From contig JANPYM010000001.1 of the NCBI GenBank assembly GCA_025890175.1, positions 1,709,004 to 1,773,003 on the forward strand: a stretch of DNA of 64,000 nt, written 5' to 3'. Position numbers and translations under genes: made by a program. Shown here in pieces: positions 54,651 to 64,000 of this stretch (positions within the stretch are counted from its first letter, which is position 1; each line of letters begins with the position of its first letter). Under the pieces are notes generated by a model that did no database searches, had not been told where the DNA came from, and saw nothing but the letters and a program-made list of their open reading frames with translations. This stretch comes from Ciborinia camelliae. Lineage: Eukaryota > Ascomycota > Leotiomycetes > Helotiales > Sclerotiniaceae.

Positions 54651-57376
54651 CTAAAATGCGTCTTCAAACGGACAATCAATGCTATCATGCCCATCTCGTT
54701 CACATACACCGCACCATTTGTCCATATTGATTACTCCGCTTTCCTTCCCTGGGGCAGCACCTGGTTCCATGAGGTTGGGGATGGTTTTGATGGGCGAGGC
54801 ATCAGGCGACTTCATTGCTGGTACTAATGGTGCTAATGGTGCTGGGTTGAATTCTTCATTGGATGATTTGGATGAGAGTTTGAGTCCTTCCGTGACAACA
54901 TCTTTTCCTGTTCGTTGTTGTTGGGTAGACTCATTCTTAGAATGGCTGGTATTACCATTGGGGCCGAACATGGGGCAATGTAGAACATCGTGGCCTGGGG
55001 AATCGCACAATTCACAGAAATCCTCTGCTGCAGAAGAGTAACTGTCATTCTCTGGCATTGCGTCCAAATTGTTATGGTGAGCATCTGATGTTCCTTCCCG
55101 GTCCCGCCAGCTTCCAATTGTGCTTTTAGAATCTCGGAGGGAATTTTTATCCTGGGTTACCGTTCCACTGCTAATGGCACTAGTACGATGGGTAGTAGGA
55201 TTGCTGATACTTCCCCTTCGTAGCCCCTCTAATTCGCGCTCCATTTGTTCTTCTTTGTTGCCTTTGCTTTCTACTACGGCACGAAGTTCATTCACTTCCC
55301 GTTCTAACTTCTCCCGGATACGGCGCTCCTCCCCCGAAACCGAAGCACTGTCTGTACGGCTTCGATTGAGTCCCGGTCGTAAAATACTTGGTGTTTTTTC
55401 ATGATCCGAGGAATTTCCATCAGGTATGGCATCTCGGCTAAGCGAGTGGATGATGGCCTTCAATCCACGAATCTCGTCATCTCTTTGCGCAATCTCTTTG
55501 GAATGTGCTCCCGCATCTACACTTGTATGAGGCTTTGCGTTACTAAGAGCTTCGGCAGTCTTCTCCCGCTCACGACGGAGTTCAGATCGAGTTCTTTCAA
55601 CCTCTCCACGCAAAAACTCCACTTCACCGCGAGCTTCGGCTTCACCACGTCGTGCATCTTCGAGACCTTCCTCAAGCTCCTGAACAAGCTCTTCAAGCTG
55701 TTTTAGTTGTACAGCAACATGCTTGACATCATGATTGTCCTCCTCCATTGCCCTGAGCTCAAGCACAAGATGACTCATGCGCTCTTCATATACTCGCTCG
55801 GTTTCAACACCGGCCATCTCGAGTGTGTCTATTGTACTTCTGAAATCAGCTCGATGCTGGTCGAATTCAGCAGTCAGCATGGCGATTTTTTCGTTCTTTT
55901 CACGCAGTGCCGCTCTCAATTGTGATGCGTCTTTATCCTCCATGCTTCCCCGACTATGTCTAAGACCACCGGTGCTCTCATGGGTGTGCTCATTGGTGTT
56001 CTCCATCAATGAATTTGCTTCGCTGACAGCCTTTTCCATTTCTGCTATCGCGGATGCTTGATGTCTTATTTCTCTCTCCCGATCCTCCAGTTGACTTCTC
56101 AATCGTTCAAGCTCGTCTTCGGTAGCTCGGGACGTTGCACGCGATGCGGATCTTGATGCAGGTCGCATCTTTGCGTTGAAGGAAGAGACTGAGCCTACGC
56201 TTCCATTTGTTGCCGTACGTGCAATTCCTGCGGAAGGCATATCTTCATCACTGAAGTTCATCACTCCTGATATATTTCCTGTTCCAAGTGATGAAACACT
56301 TCGCGGGGGGACTGGTGTCTTCATACCATTTCTTGGTGTGTAGCCAACTTTCTTACTTGGATCTCTGGAATCTTGTGTTCCCTTAACACTCTGTCCAAAG
56401 TTTGCAGGTGCGGGGCTTCCATATCGAGATGTAACTCTCTGTGCAGGTGTATTTAGTGATGGTCTACCAGCGGCTGCTCTTCGTACAGGAGACTCTGGCC
56501 GTGATGTGCCTGGTGTAGCCATTGATGGGCGGGTCTTCTGAACATATGGACTTGCTTCTCTCCCAGGGCCAACTGATTGACTGAACTTTGGTAAGGATGG
56601 TGTTGGAGTGTGTAAATCTGATCCCAGCCCCAGTCTACCGACCCTGTTACTCATGGATGGAGATGACAGTGAAAGGGGAAAAGAATCATCATGCGATGGA
56701 GTACTGCGCCTTGTTGCTCTGCCGACTGGAAGAAAGATTCCAGCACCATCAATTGTTGTCGAAAAGTAGTGAATTCTGTATTTTTCATCAATCAGTTCAT
56801 TGTTTACTTGCAAAGGTAGCTTGGCTGTATGTCTCACCCATCAACATCACCATTGTTTTTCCCTTTTGAAGCAAACTGTTCACTCAGCTCCACTCCAGCG
56901 AATACACCCTTTTTGCCTTGCACACTGCCCACAAATTTGACAGTACCGTACATGTTACCAGGTACATCAACTATATCACCGACCTCCAATTCATCTGGCC
57001 CACCACCAACTCGAGAAGGTGTATAATGTAACATGTTGTCTATTGTCGGTATATCCTCATCAAAAACTGTTGAAAGAGGGTATCTTTTACTTGCATCTGG
57101 GATTGTCGCAAGTGAACCTGAGGTAAGGGACGTAAGTGAGACTTGTCGGGATGGCCTCGACTTAGGATTGTTTAGTCCGAAACTCTGACCATTAATAGAA
57201 GGATGTGCCGGAAAAGCTGTAGCCCCTGAAGCCCCTGAAGCTTCCGAAGCTTGTAACAATGCCGAATTGTATGAGGCGTTGAGATTGGGTGTTGATTTGG
57301 TGTTTGAAATTCCAATCTTGACGAAGGTTGGTTTTTTTGGTGACCTTTTCGGAGTCGAGATTTGAGTAGTCAACAT
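54651..57376 (-). CDS. CLIP-170-like microtubule plus-end protein (CAP-Gly)
   Basis: Homologue of CLIP-170/Tip1/Bik1, which tracks growing microtubule plus ends and helps dynein loading and polarity. Exons 57376-56838 and 56775-54651 on the minus strand give 887 residues. A Ser-rich N-terminus leads to the CAP-Gly domain: VGDIVDVPGNMYGTVKFVG, GVFAGVELSEQFASKGKNNG, then across the intron DVDGIHYFSTTIDGAGIFL; the GKNNG signature binds EEY/F tails. A basic Ser/Pro-rich linker follows, then a coiled coil of about 300 residues (from EDELERLRSQLEDRERE). The C-terminus has two zinc knuckles, CELCDSPGHDVLHC and CGVCERDGHDSIDC, ending in EDAF. In CLIP-170 these bind dynactin and auto-inhibit by contacting CAP-Gly. 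Start chosen at the first ATG in frame. Confidence 0.93.
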
Positions 57377-59272
57377 TGTACCGACCACCAAACCGTACCT
57401 CCAATTTTATTTTATTTTTTGTATAACCACCCTTAAGAATTCACCAATATCAACCAATCAACGTTATTGATTTATATGATAGCACCTCCTATTCAATTCA
57501 CTTCAATTCTTTTATATATAATTTTTTTTCGGGGGGGGATAATGCTGAATGGATGGACGGTTCAATTGGATTTTAACAGTGGAAGTTCTGAACCATGCTG
57601 GCTGGTATGGGCAATGAATGATTTGTCGTCCTTTTCATTGATTTATGTCGTTACTCGTTACTCGGAATCATAAAGTAACATCGAATGCTAAGGAGAGAAG
57701 ATGAAAGGAAGAAAGGAGTAGATCAATGAACGTATTAGGAGAGAAGAGGTGAGATAAGGCAAGTCAAAGTGAAAGTGGCAGGGACGAAGAAGGAAGAAGA
57801 AAGAAGGGAGAAGGGTAGGGTGAAGGGCATGCCTCCTTTTTCTATAGCAGATAGAAAGCTAGAAAGCACCAACTGTTGCACACTTGGGGAAAGCAAGTTC
57901 AAATGCAGTCTGCAGGAGAGAGGGAGAGAGAGCTGCAATGCCGGTACATACCTAGGGAGAATCTAGATACTGTACCTAGGCAGGTCTGGTAGGTAAACAC
58001 ATTCATCATATCCTTGTAATGAAGGCGTACTGGCTGGTATCACAACCTAACCTCCCTATGAACCTGAGAGGCTGAGAGTTTGAGAGTCTGGGAGTCAAGA
58101 AGATCAAACATGATCCATGAAGGCTGGGGATTAAAATAGTCAGTAGCTAGTAGCTAGTACCTACTGAGAAGGTAGGTATCATTCAAATACCTAGCTACCT
58201 ATCTAGGTATGGAAATATAGCCAATCACATGAATTATCCTCAAATTGTACCTAGGTAGTTGTAGGTTCTTCATTCCTTCCAGGTTGTTCTATGATTTATC
58301 GGTCATCTCATTCAATCCACTATTCTCCTATAAAATGTATAAAGCAGCTAGTCCTCATCATTAAACAGTATCAGCGTACCTAGGTAGGTAGATAGGTAAC
58401 AAAAAGTCTCATTGACATTCTATATAAGCTTCAGTTACCTTAGTTAATGCTTCACTTCTATTTTGGTTCTATTGAACTGATGAATATGAAATCAATGATT
58501 AAAAAAGGACCAGTATTATACTAGGTATCTAATACTGAGTGGATTGATATCAAAAATATAAAGCACAACCAGGACTGTCTATCGACTACTACCTCCTTGT
58601 AGGCCCAAGAAAAGGAGCTACTTCATCGATAGAGAAGAAATCCCAGTTCTAGGAAATCTTCCATTCTGTTGCTTGTCCAACATTGTTTTGATGTCAGGAT
58701 AATAATCCTGGTCCCTGCATTTCAACGCAGGTACAGGTGAGGCAATCCGTCATCTTATTACCCTAAGTTACCTTAAGTGAGCATCCAGGTTGTAACATGT
58801 AAAATATATAAGGCCATAACCTAATTTGAGTATTTTTATAATTTTATAGTTTTATAAACTCTTTTGTTCTTTCACAAATGAATTCTCTGTTCCCGTAGCC
58901 TCAAAGCTATGGATTATATACTCTCGCAATTTCGAGGCGGCCGATAGCTCTACCCTTGCCAACCCTAAACTTAAGCAATGATGATTCCTAAGAGCTTAAT
59001 ATTTATAACCGTGAAGCCATGGAACACTATTTTCGCGGTGCTCCGTGTTCAAGTTCACACACAGGCACATACGGTGGTGATCTTTCAATGGCTATTTCCC
59101 AGGTCAGTCAGTGGTTTGTTGATTTGAAAACCGCAGGGGCGAGACAATATCGTATATTGTTGATCCAATATAAACGTACCTTATGATCTGACTATATAGG
59201 TTGCTCGAAACAAATTTTCTGACGCTACCTAAAAGTCATTTCCTACCTTCTTCCCCCAAGGGAATTTTTCCT
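57377..59272. other. 1.9-kb intergenic region
   Basis: Promoter side of the CLIP-170-like gene. Includes purine-rich DNA at about 57690-57830 and many CCTAGGTA/GGTAGGTA motifs at 57950-58530. No gene supported. Confidence 0.55.
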
Positions 59273-60298
59273 TCATTCCGTAGATGCCCTAAGTCGTTGT
59301 TGATGCTCATAGATATCACCTCTCTCAAGTGGTCTCGTGCCGTCGTTTAGAACCATAGCTTCCCTATGACGCCTCCTGAGATGCTCTTCTGCCATACTCT
59401 GATCCCTTGGTCTTCTTTCAGCAAAAATTCCTTCGAAATCTTCCAGGTCTTGATCCTCACTCCCTTCCATCGCAAAATTCCTTGCGGCAAAATCGGGTCT
59501 TGCTGCTAGAAGCCTCGCCTGTTCTAACCGTTTCCTGCCCATGTCATCATTGAACAGTGGCATGATCACCCTATTTAAGAGCTTCTCCTTTTTGAGCGAG
59601 TCCATGAAATTGATAGAACGTTCTTCGGCAGTTTTACCCCAAGGCTCTTTCGCCAGCCAACGTTCTATAAATCCAGCCTTCAAAAGCTCATCAACATCGT
59701 ATCTGCAAACCAATTCATTTATTATTCTAAGGCAGCTTGTTTCTGCCACGTCGCGAAGGTACCAGTTGTCCCAATCTGGATCGTATTCATGGTGCTCGTA
59801 ATCATCCACAGAGTATTCCAAACTCTTAACCAGTGCTTCGTATGTTTCGGGCTTGTGTATCCGAGAGATAGTTGCTAAAATAATGAGTTAGCTTAAGGTA
59901 ACAATAGAAATATTAGGAACACAGTACATACAGCTGTTCATAATCATAATCAAAGCTCTAATAGCTTTCCCGCGTCGATCATATTCTGGTTGACTAATCT
60001 CATGAAGTAAGGTATTGATGGCGAATTCGTTGTGAAGTGCACGTTCACAAACAATGATCGAGGCAGTCTCTTGAATTCCATAGTTTGGGTTGTTCAATAG
60101 TTTATTCAACGTATTGAGTCGTAACGAATCTTCGGTCTTCTGGTCGATGAAATGCGACTTGTTCTCGGCGGGTGAAATTGTAGCTTCTTCACGAAAATGA
60201 ATAAGGCGATGGCGCACAAAGGCCACAATAGCACAAGTTGTAATTCCCAGGCCTAAAAATAACAGCCGCTCCTGTCCTGTTGGCGATATTATCGCCAT
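59273..60298 (-). CDS. ARM-like repeat protein with N-terminal membrane anchor (unknown function)
   Basis: Exons 60298-59932 and 59874-59273 on the minus strand give 322 residues. A hydrophobic segment near the N-terminus (LLFLGLGITTCAIVAFV, about residues 12-28) is followed by basic residues, giving a signal-anchor. Helical repeats follow, with ARM-like segments such as LNTLNKLLNNPNYGIQETAS, INTLLHEISQPEYDRRGKAI and VAETSCLRIINELVCRYDVD. The C-terminus is charged (RRPRDQSMAEEHLRRRHRE). I think it is a conserved ascomycete protein but do not recognise a named function; a short anchor plus ARM repeats would suit an outer-mitochondrial or ER membrane adaptor. The 57-nt intron restores frame (SSTISRIHK). 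Confidence 0.75.
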
Positions 60299-61115
60299 AG
60301 TTGGTTGGTAATACTACATCCAGTAATGGAAGTGGTAATGTTGTGAACTAGGTAAGGTTATTTTGCTTGGGATAGTAGTAGGACATGCATGCGAGCTACA
60401 GATTCATCATATAGGGCGGTGACGGATGGCAATTTATATCGCCTTGTGGGGGAAACCCTGGTTACTACGAGTACCTAGTGTCGGGATTATCCTTTGCGGG
60501 GTTTGGGCCTTGGCAGGTCAGAATTTAACAACCTTTATCAAGTGTACGTACTACTAGGTGCTGGGCAGGTACTAGTTTTTTATATAGAAAAAACAGAAGA
60601 AAAGACAACCCCGATTGAATTCAACAAGCTCATTCACAACATCTAATTTATATTAATAGTCAATTATCCAGACTCTTTCAGGGCCGTGATAGTTCACTTC
60701 CACACATTACTACAAGCCCTATAAGCATGCAACCACTTCGTTTGCCTCCAATACATCCGCATTCGTTCTCCTTAAGCTATCCTACAAAAAGATGGCAACG
60801 CTTCTAGGACAAGAGATACTAAAACGGAGGTCACATATGTCAGAAAGATTTCAAAAATCACATCATCGAATCGGCTAGGTTAATCACTTACTCTATTGGA
60901 CTTGAGTCCAGATTCGAAAACTTTTAATCTTCAAGAACCAGTACAGGTTGATGACAGAAATGAGTTGATGTTCAAAATAGATTCAAAGTCAAGAGTCTTC
61001 GATTGTCAAACTGCAGTCCGGACTGCTGGAAATTCTGTGCACAGAGTTAGTAAATGAGACGAGAGCGATTGCCTAAGATAAAACCATCCTACCTGTGAGA
61101 GTTTATGATCAAAGC
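60299..61115. other. Intergenic spacer
   Basis: Promoter of the ARM-like gene and 3' flank of the surface-protein gene. No feature supported. Confidence 0.5.
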
Positions 61116-62223
61116 TCACGAATTCTCCGGCATCTCCACCAAATGATGATGATCTGCACTCATTTCATAAGTTCTGTTCTCTTCTAACTCCACTGGTCTA
61201 TCCATATCCTGAACCCTATTTTTCTTGTGAAATGCAGCCGGCTCTTGACCTGCCTGGCTTACATCATTTCCTATTATTTCTCCCCTAGACATCTTTCTCT
61301 TCTTCGCCCACATTCTAAAGAACACCACTGCCGCAATAGCAATCGACACTGCCGCCAAAACCCCCACTACTATCCCCGCAATTACTCCTCCGTTTATTTT
61401 CGTACTACTAGTTGAGCCCCCAGCTGATGTACTTCCCGGGACTGGCATTGTTGTAGGTGCTGGAGCCGTTGCGCTAGTAGCACTTGCGGAATCTCCCGTC
61501 GCTGGACCCAGTCCTAGACTCTCTAGTACCTTCTGGTCACACGCTCTCCCAGCCTTTGCCCCACAAGAAATCATTCTCTTTGGGGCAGTCGTCGAGTTCA
61601 CATTGTCATTTGCGGCAACCACATCGTCAGGCAAAGAACCAGTCATATTGGTGAGAGTAAATCGGTCCGAGTAGGTTGTAACCCAAATAGATTCATTGGA
61701 GGTGAGGTAGGATCGGTAACCGAAGAAACTATTTTACTTCTGTCAGTGCTATTCAGGGGGGCAAGAACAGACATCTTACAATTTGTTTTCTAAATTCGGA
61801 GCTGATTGGTTCCTAATATTTACTGGAGGGGACTGAGTTGTTGGATCCGTCATTTTGTATCCTGATAACCTGTATTCGTAAAGCTCATACTATACATGCA
61901 AGATTTAGCATCAATTCATCAATACTCTTTCTCGCTCTCATCTTCTCTGTGACACTCCTCCCCCCGTCCCCACCCCCCGAGCCGACGCAAGCGGAAATAA
62001 AACTTACCGGAGTAGTATCATTTCCAGTAAAAAGGACCACTTCCCAACTCGCACCATCAAATTGCCTGAGTGTGGGTACTATCCCACTATCTGCCGCACG
62101 TATTTTATATGGCCCTGGATCAACTATTTCTCCCATGGAAGGAGACTTGAAAACAATTTCCGCTCGACATACTGCTACCATTATTAACTGGAGTAGAAAA
62201 TCTCGAAACGCTATCATATTCAT
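61116..62223 (-). CDS. Single-pass surface glycoprotein (Knh1-like ectodomain, unknown function)
   Basis: Exons 62223-62008, 61889-61780 and 61728-61116 on the minus strand give 312 residues. Order of features: a signal peptide (MNMIAFRDFLLQLIMVAVC...), an ectodomain of about 140 residues with IVFKSPSMGEIVDPGPYKI, WEVVLFTGNDTTP and several N-x-S/T sites, a Ser/Thr/Pro/Ala stalk, one membrane span (VIAGIVVGVLAAVSIAIAA) with a KKRK stop-transfer, and a cytosolic tail of about 60 residues. The layout resembles fungal Kre9/Knh1-like N-terminal domains and wall-stress sensors. The tail ends in EMSADHHHLVEMPENS. Both introns were placed by frame continuity (PYELYEYRLSGYK; NKFFFGYRSY). A cell-wall sensor role is an inference. 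Confidence 0.75.
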
Positions 62224-63363
62224 AGTCTAGGTAAAAAAAAATCCAATAAGATGAGACGAGAAAGGAGCGCAACGAAAGAAAGGGAAAAATGAAAATGAAA
62301 CAATTGATGGCAAAGAGGATGTTTGACGGCCATGGTTATAAGAAGAATAGTAAGCACCATATAACCATATATAAGCACATATAGCACTAAAATACAAGAA
62401 ATGGTAATTGTAATACATAGAGGTTTGAGGTAGATGGAGATCTTATTTAAACCTAGCCTAATCACCGACAAGCAAAGCGATCCTCCATGTACTTGGCACC
62501 CAAACGAGAGAACAATATTCAGCTTCCGCTGCCAGGCTGCTTAGCACTGAAGAGGAATTGGTTGTACAGTATAGAAAGAAGGGAATAGCTAAGAGCCTCA
62601 ATATAATCTTTAAATTGTGATTGAATGACCACAACTTATAGGATCCAAAAATGTTGGAAAATAAATTACGAACAATAGAATATTGGCCTGTACGATCCGA
62701 TTTCAACCATTTTGGACACTGGCTAGGATGGAATTCCTACACTGCACCTCATGAAACGCACCTATTGCCAAGGTCTTTGTAGCGAAATAGACAAGTGAGC
62801 GGTAGAATTAGAGAACAAATAGGAATGGATTGTCGGACAGCAAAGCATGCTCAAGCTGAAAGGTTTCAACAGGCACCCGTCTCGAATTTTGTGTATCTAC
62901 TGGATGGCTAGATTAAACATAGATATCCTAGAGAACAATCGATTTGCCCCCAGAAGAAAACTCCTATTCACCAGACTTCCTAGTTTCAACGGAAAGATCA
63001 TCTTGGCTTCGGGGGCAACATTCAGTCTTCGCTCATGATTTTGATATGTTCATTTCTGGTGTTTATTTATTGTAAATAAAGCTTATTGTATACCAGGTAG
63101 ATCTCATAGAGCGCCCGCTTCATTAGGATGTGTTCGTTAGGTATTGACCAGCGAGGAGTATTGTAGGTATTCCATACTCAACATTATAATGGTGGCTGGT
63201 GAGATTTAACCGATGACTTTGCCGAAGGAAAGTCACAGTACCTTAGAGCATTAGCCACAAAAGGTTGGCGATAAGCGATAAAAAAAGTTGTGTCGAAAAA
63301 AAAGTTCTGGAAGTGAAATCATAGTTACAGAGATGATTTGATTTTCACTGCAATTTCATCAAA
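62224..63363. other. Divergent intergenic region
   Basis: Shared 5' region of the surface-protein gene (-) and nop14 (+). Short frames at 62458-62706 and 62847-63038 resemble nothing known. Confidence 0.5.
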
Positions 63364-64000
63364 ATGCCGCCATCCCAGCTTAAGAGATTAAAAGCCTCTC
63401 TCAGAGAGCAAGGGATTGTTGGTCCTCAGCAATCAAAAAAACAAAAGAAACAGAATGCACAGAATGGCGCAAACAAGGAGAAGAAGATCAAGAGGAGTGT
63501 CGCGCTCAATGGAATTCGAGACCAATTCAATCCGTTTGAGATCAAGCAGGCCAAAGCCCCAAAATTTGAAGTCACAAGCAATAAAACACTTAGCGGAAGG
63601 ATCTCTAAAGGTATCAAGAAACCGGGCGTCGCGAGGGGTCTCGCTGAAGAAAATGTGAGTTTATCCAAGAGGAAGTTTGACATCTGCTAATATTTTTTTC
63701 AGCGCCGCAAAACATTACTTGTGGAAATGCAGAGCAGGAACCGAGTGGGAGGCATAATAGATAAGCGTTTTGGAGAAAATGACCCTTCAATGGCTCCTGA
63801 GGACAAGATGCTCGAACGTTTCACGCAAGAGAAGCAGAGGGGCCACAAGAATAGCTCGGCATTTGATCTTGAAGACGACGAAATAGCTGGCGAGCTTACG
63901 CATATGGGACAATCGCTTTCTCTAGATGGGCCCACAATCCGGGATGACTTTGACGATGAGGGTTTAGAACTGTCGGATGCTGAGGACCATGAGTCTGACG
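63364..64000 (+). CDS. nop14: Nucleolar complex protein Nop14, 5' part
   Basis: Nop14 is a component of the small-subunit processome needed for 18S rRNA maturation and 40S export, acting in the nucleolus. Exon 1 is 63364-63654 and exon 2 runs from 63703 past the window end; the 48-nt intron has a TGCTAAT branch site and a T-rich acceptor. The visible ~196 residues include a Lys-rich start (MPPSQLKRLKASLREQGI), LNGIRDQFNPFEIKQAKAP, and RRKTLLVEMQSRNRVGGI followed by DKRFGENDPSMAPEDKMLER, the most conserved N-terminal motif of the family. An acidic region follows. The helical C-terminal Nop14 domain lies outside the window. Confidence 0.95.

Noticed and set aside
62458..63038. Short frames between the surface-protein gene and nop14
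   Set aside because: No homology recognised; low-complexity promoter DNA.

Overview
The window is nuclear DNA of a filamentous ascomycete. Evidence: GT-AG introns mostly of 45-115 nt, often with a CTAAC-type branch point; fungal-specific families (UstYa/DUF3328, fungal rhodopsin-domain membrane protein, vacuolar Ams1 mannosidase); and AT-rich, C-to-T-looking repeat relics. Gene content and the many GGTAGGTA/CCTAGGTA motifs resemble Leotiomycetes, probably Helotiales/Sclerotiniaceae-like. That placement is an inference from family resemblance, not a measurement.

Layout. 1-16 kb is a conserved housekeeping block: phosphopantetheine adenylyltransferase (Cab4-like, -), a DCAF7/WDR68-type WD40 protein (+), elongation factor Spt5 (+) and an FBXO31-like F-box protein (+). 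Two decayed genes lie between them: a quinone oxidoreductase relic at 5.4-6.2 kb and a frameshifted cupin relic at 10.9-11.2 kb. At 16.2 kb is a tRNA-Val(UAC) gene that carries a normal 9-nt anticodon-loop intron plus a 61-nt insert in its D-arm with the hallmarks of a spliceosomal intron. 17.5-21.6 kb holds three related small Cys-motif proteins of unknown function and a 13-bp tandem array. 21.6-24.4 kb has no supported gene. 24.5-37.5 kb contains an MFS transporter, Ams1 alpha-mannosidase, a conserved uncharacterised Ser/Pro-rich protein, a secreted amidohydrolase/decarboxylase-like enzyme and a GNAT acetyltransferase.

37.9-53 kb is an accessory island: AT-rich relics, several families of inverted repeats, a UstYa-type oxidase gene, a small secreted precursor with repeated DPGxIG motifs separated by Kex2 (Lys-Arg) sites, a rhodopsin-domain membrane protein, an APC amino-acid permease and an MFS exporter. 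The UstYa gene plus a Kex2-repeat precursor is the signature of a fungal RiPP (dikaritin-type) locus. Homologous ~113-bp inverted ends at 38584 and 48235, each flanked by ATT, bracket four of these genes.

53-64 kb returns to ordinary content: an NmrA/isoflavone-reductase-like enzyme, a CLIP-170-like microtubule plus-end protein, an ARM-repeat protein with an N-terminal membrane anchor, a single-pass surface glycoprotein, and the 5' part of ribosome-biogenesis factor Nop14, cut by the window end. Spliced models were built by hand from splice motifs and reading-frame continuity; for each multi-exon model I summed, the total is a multiple of three.
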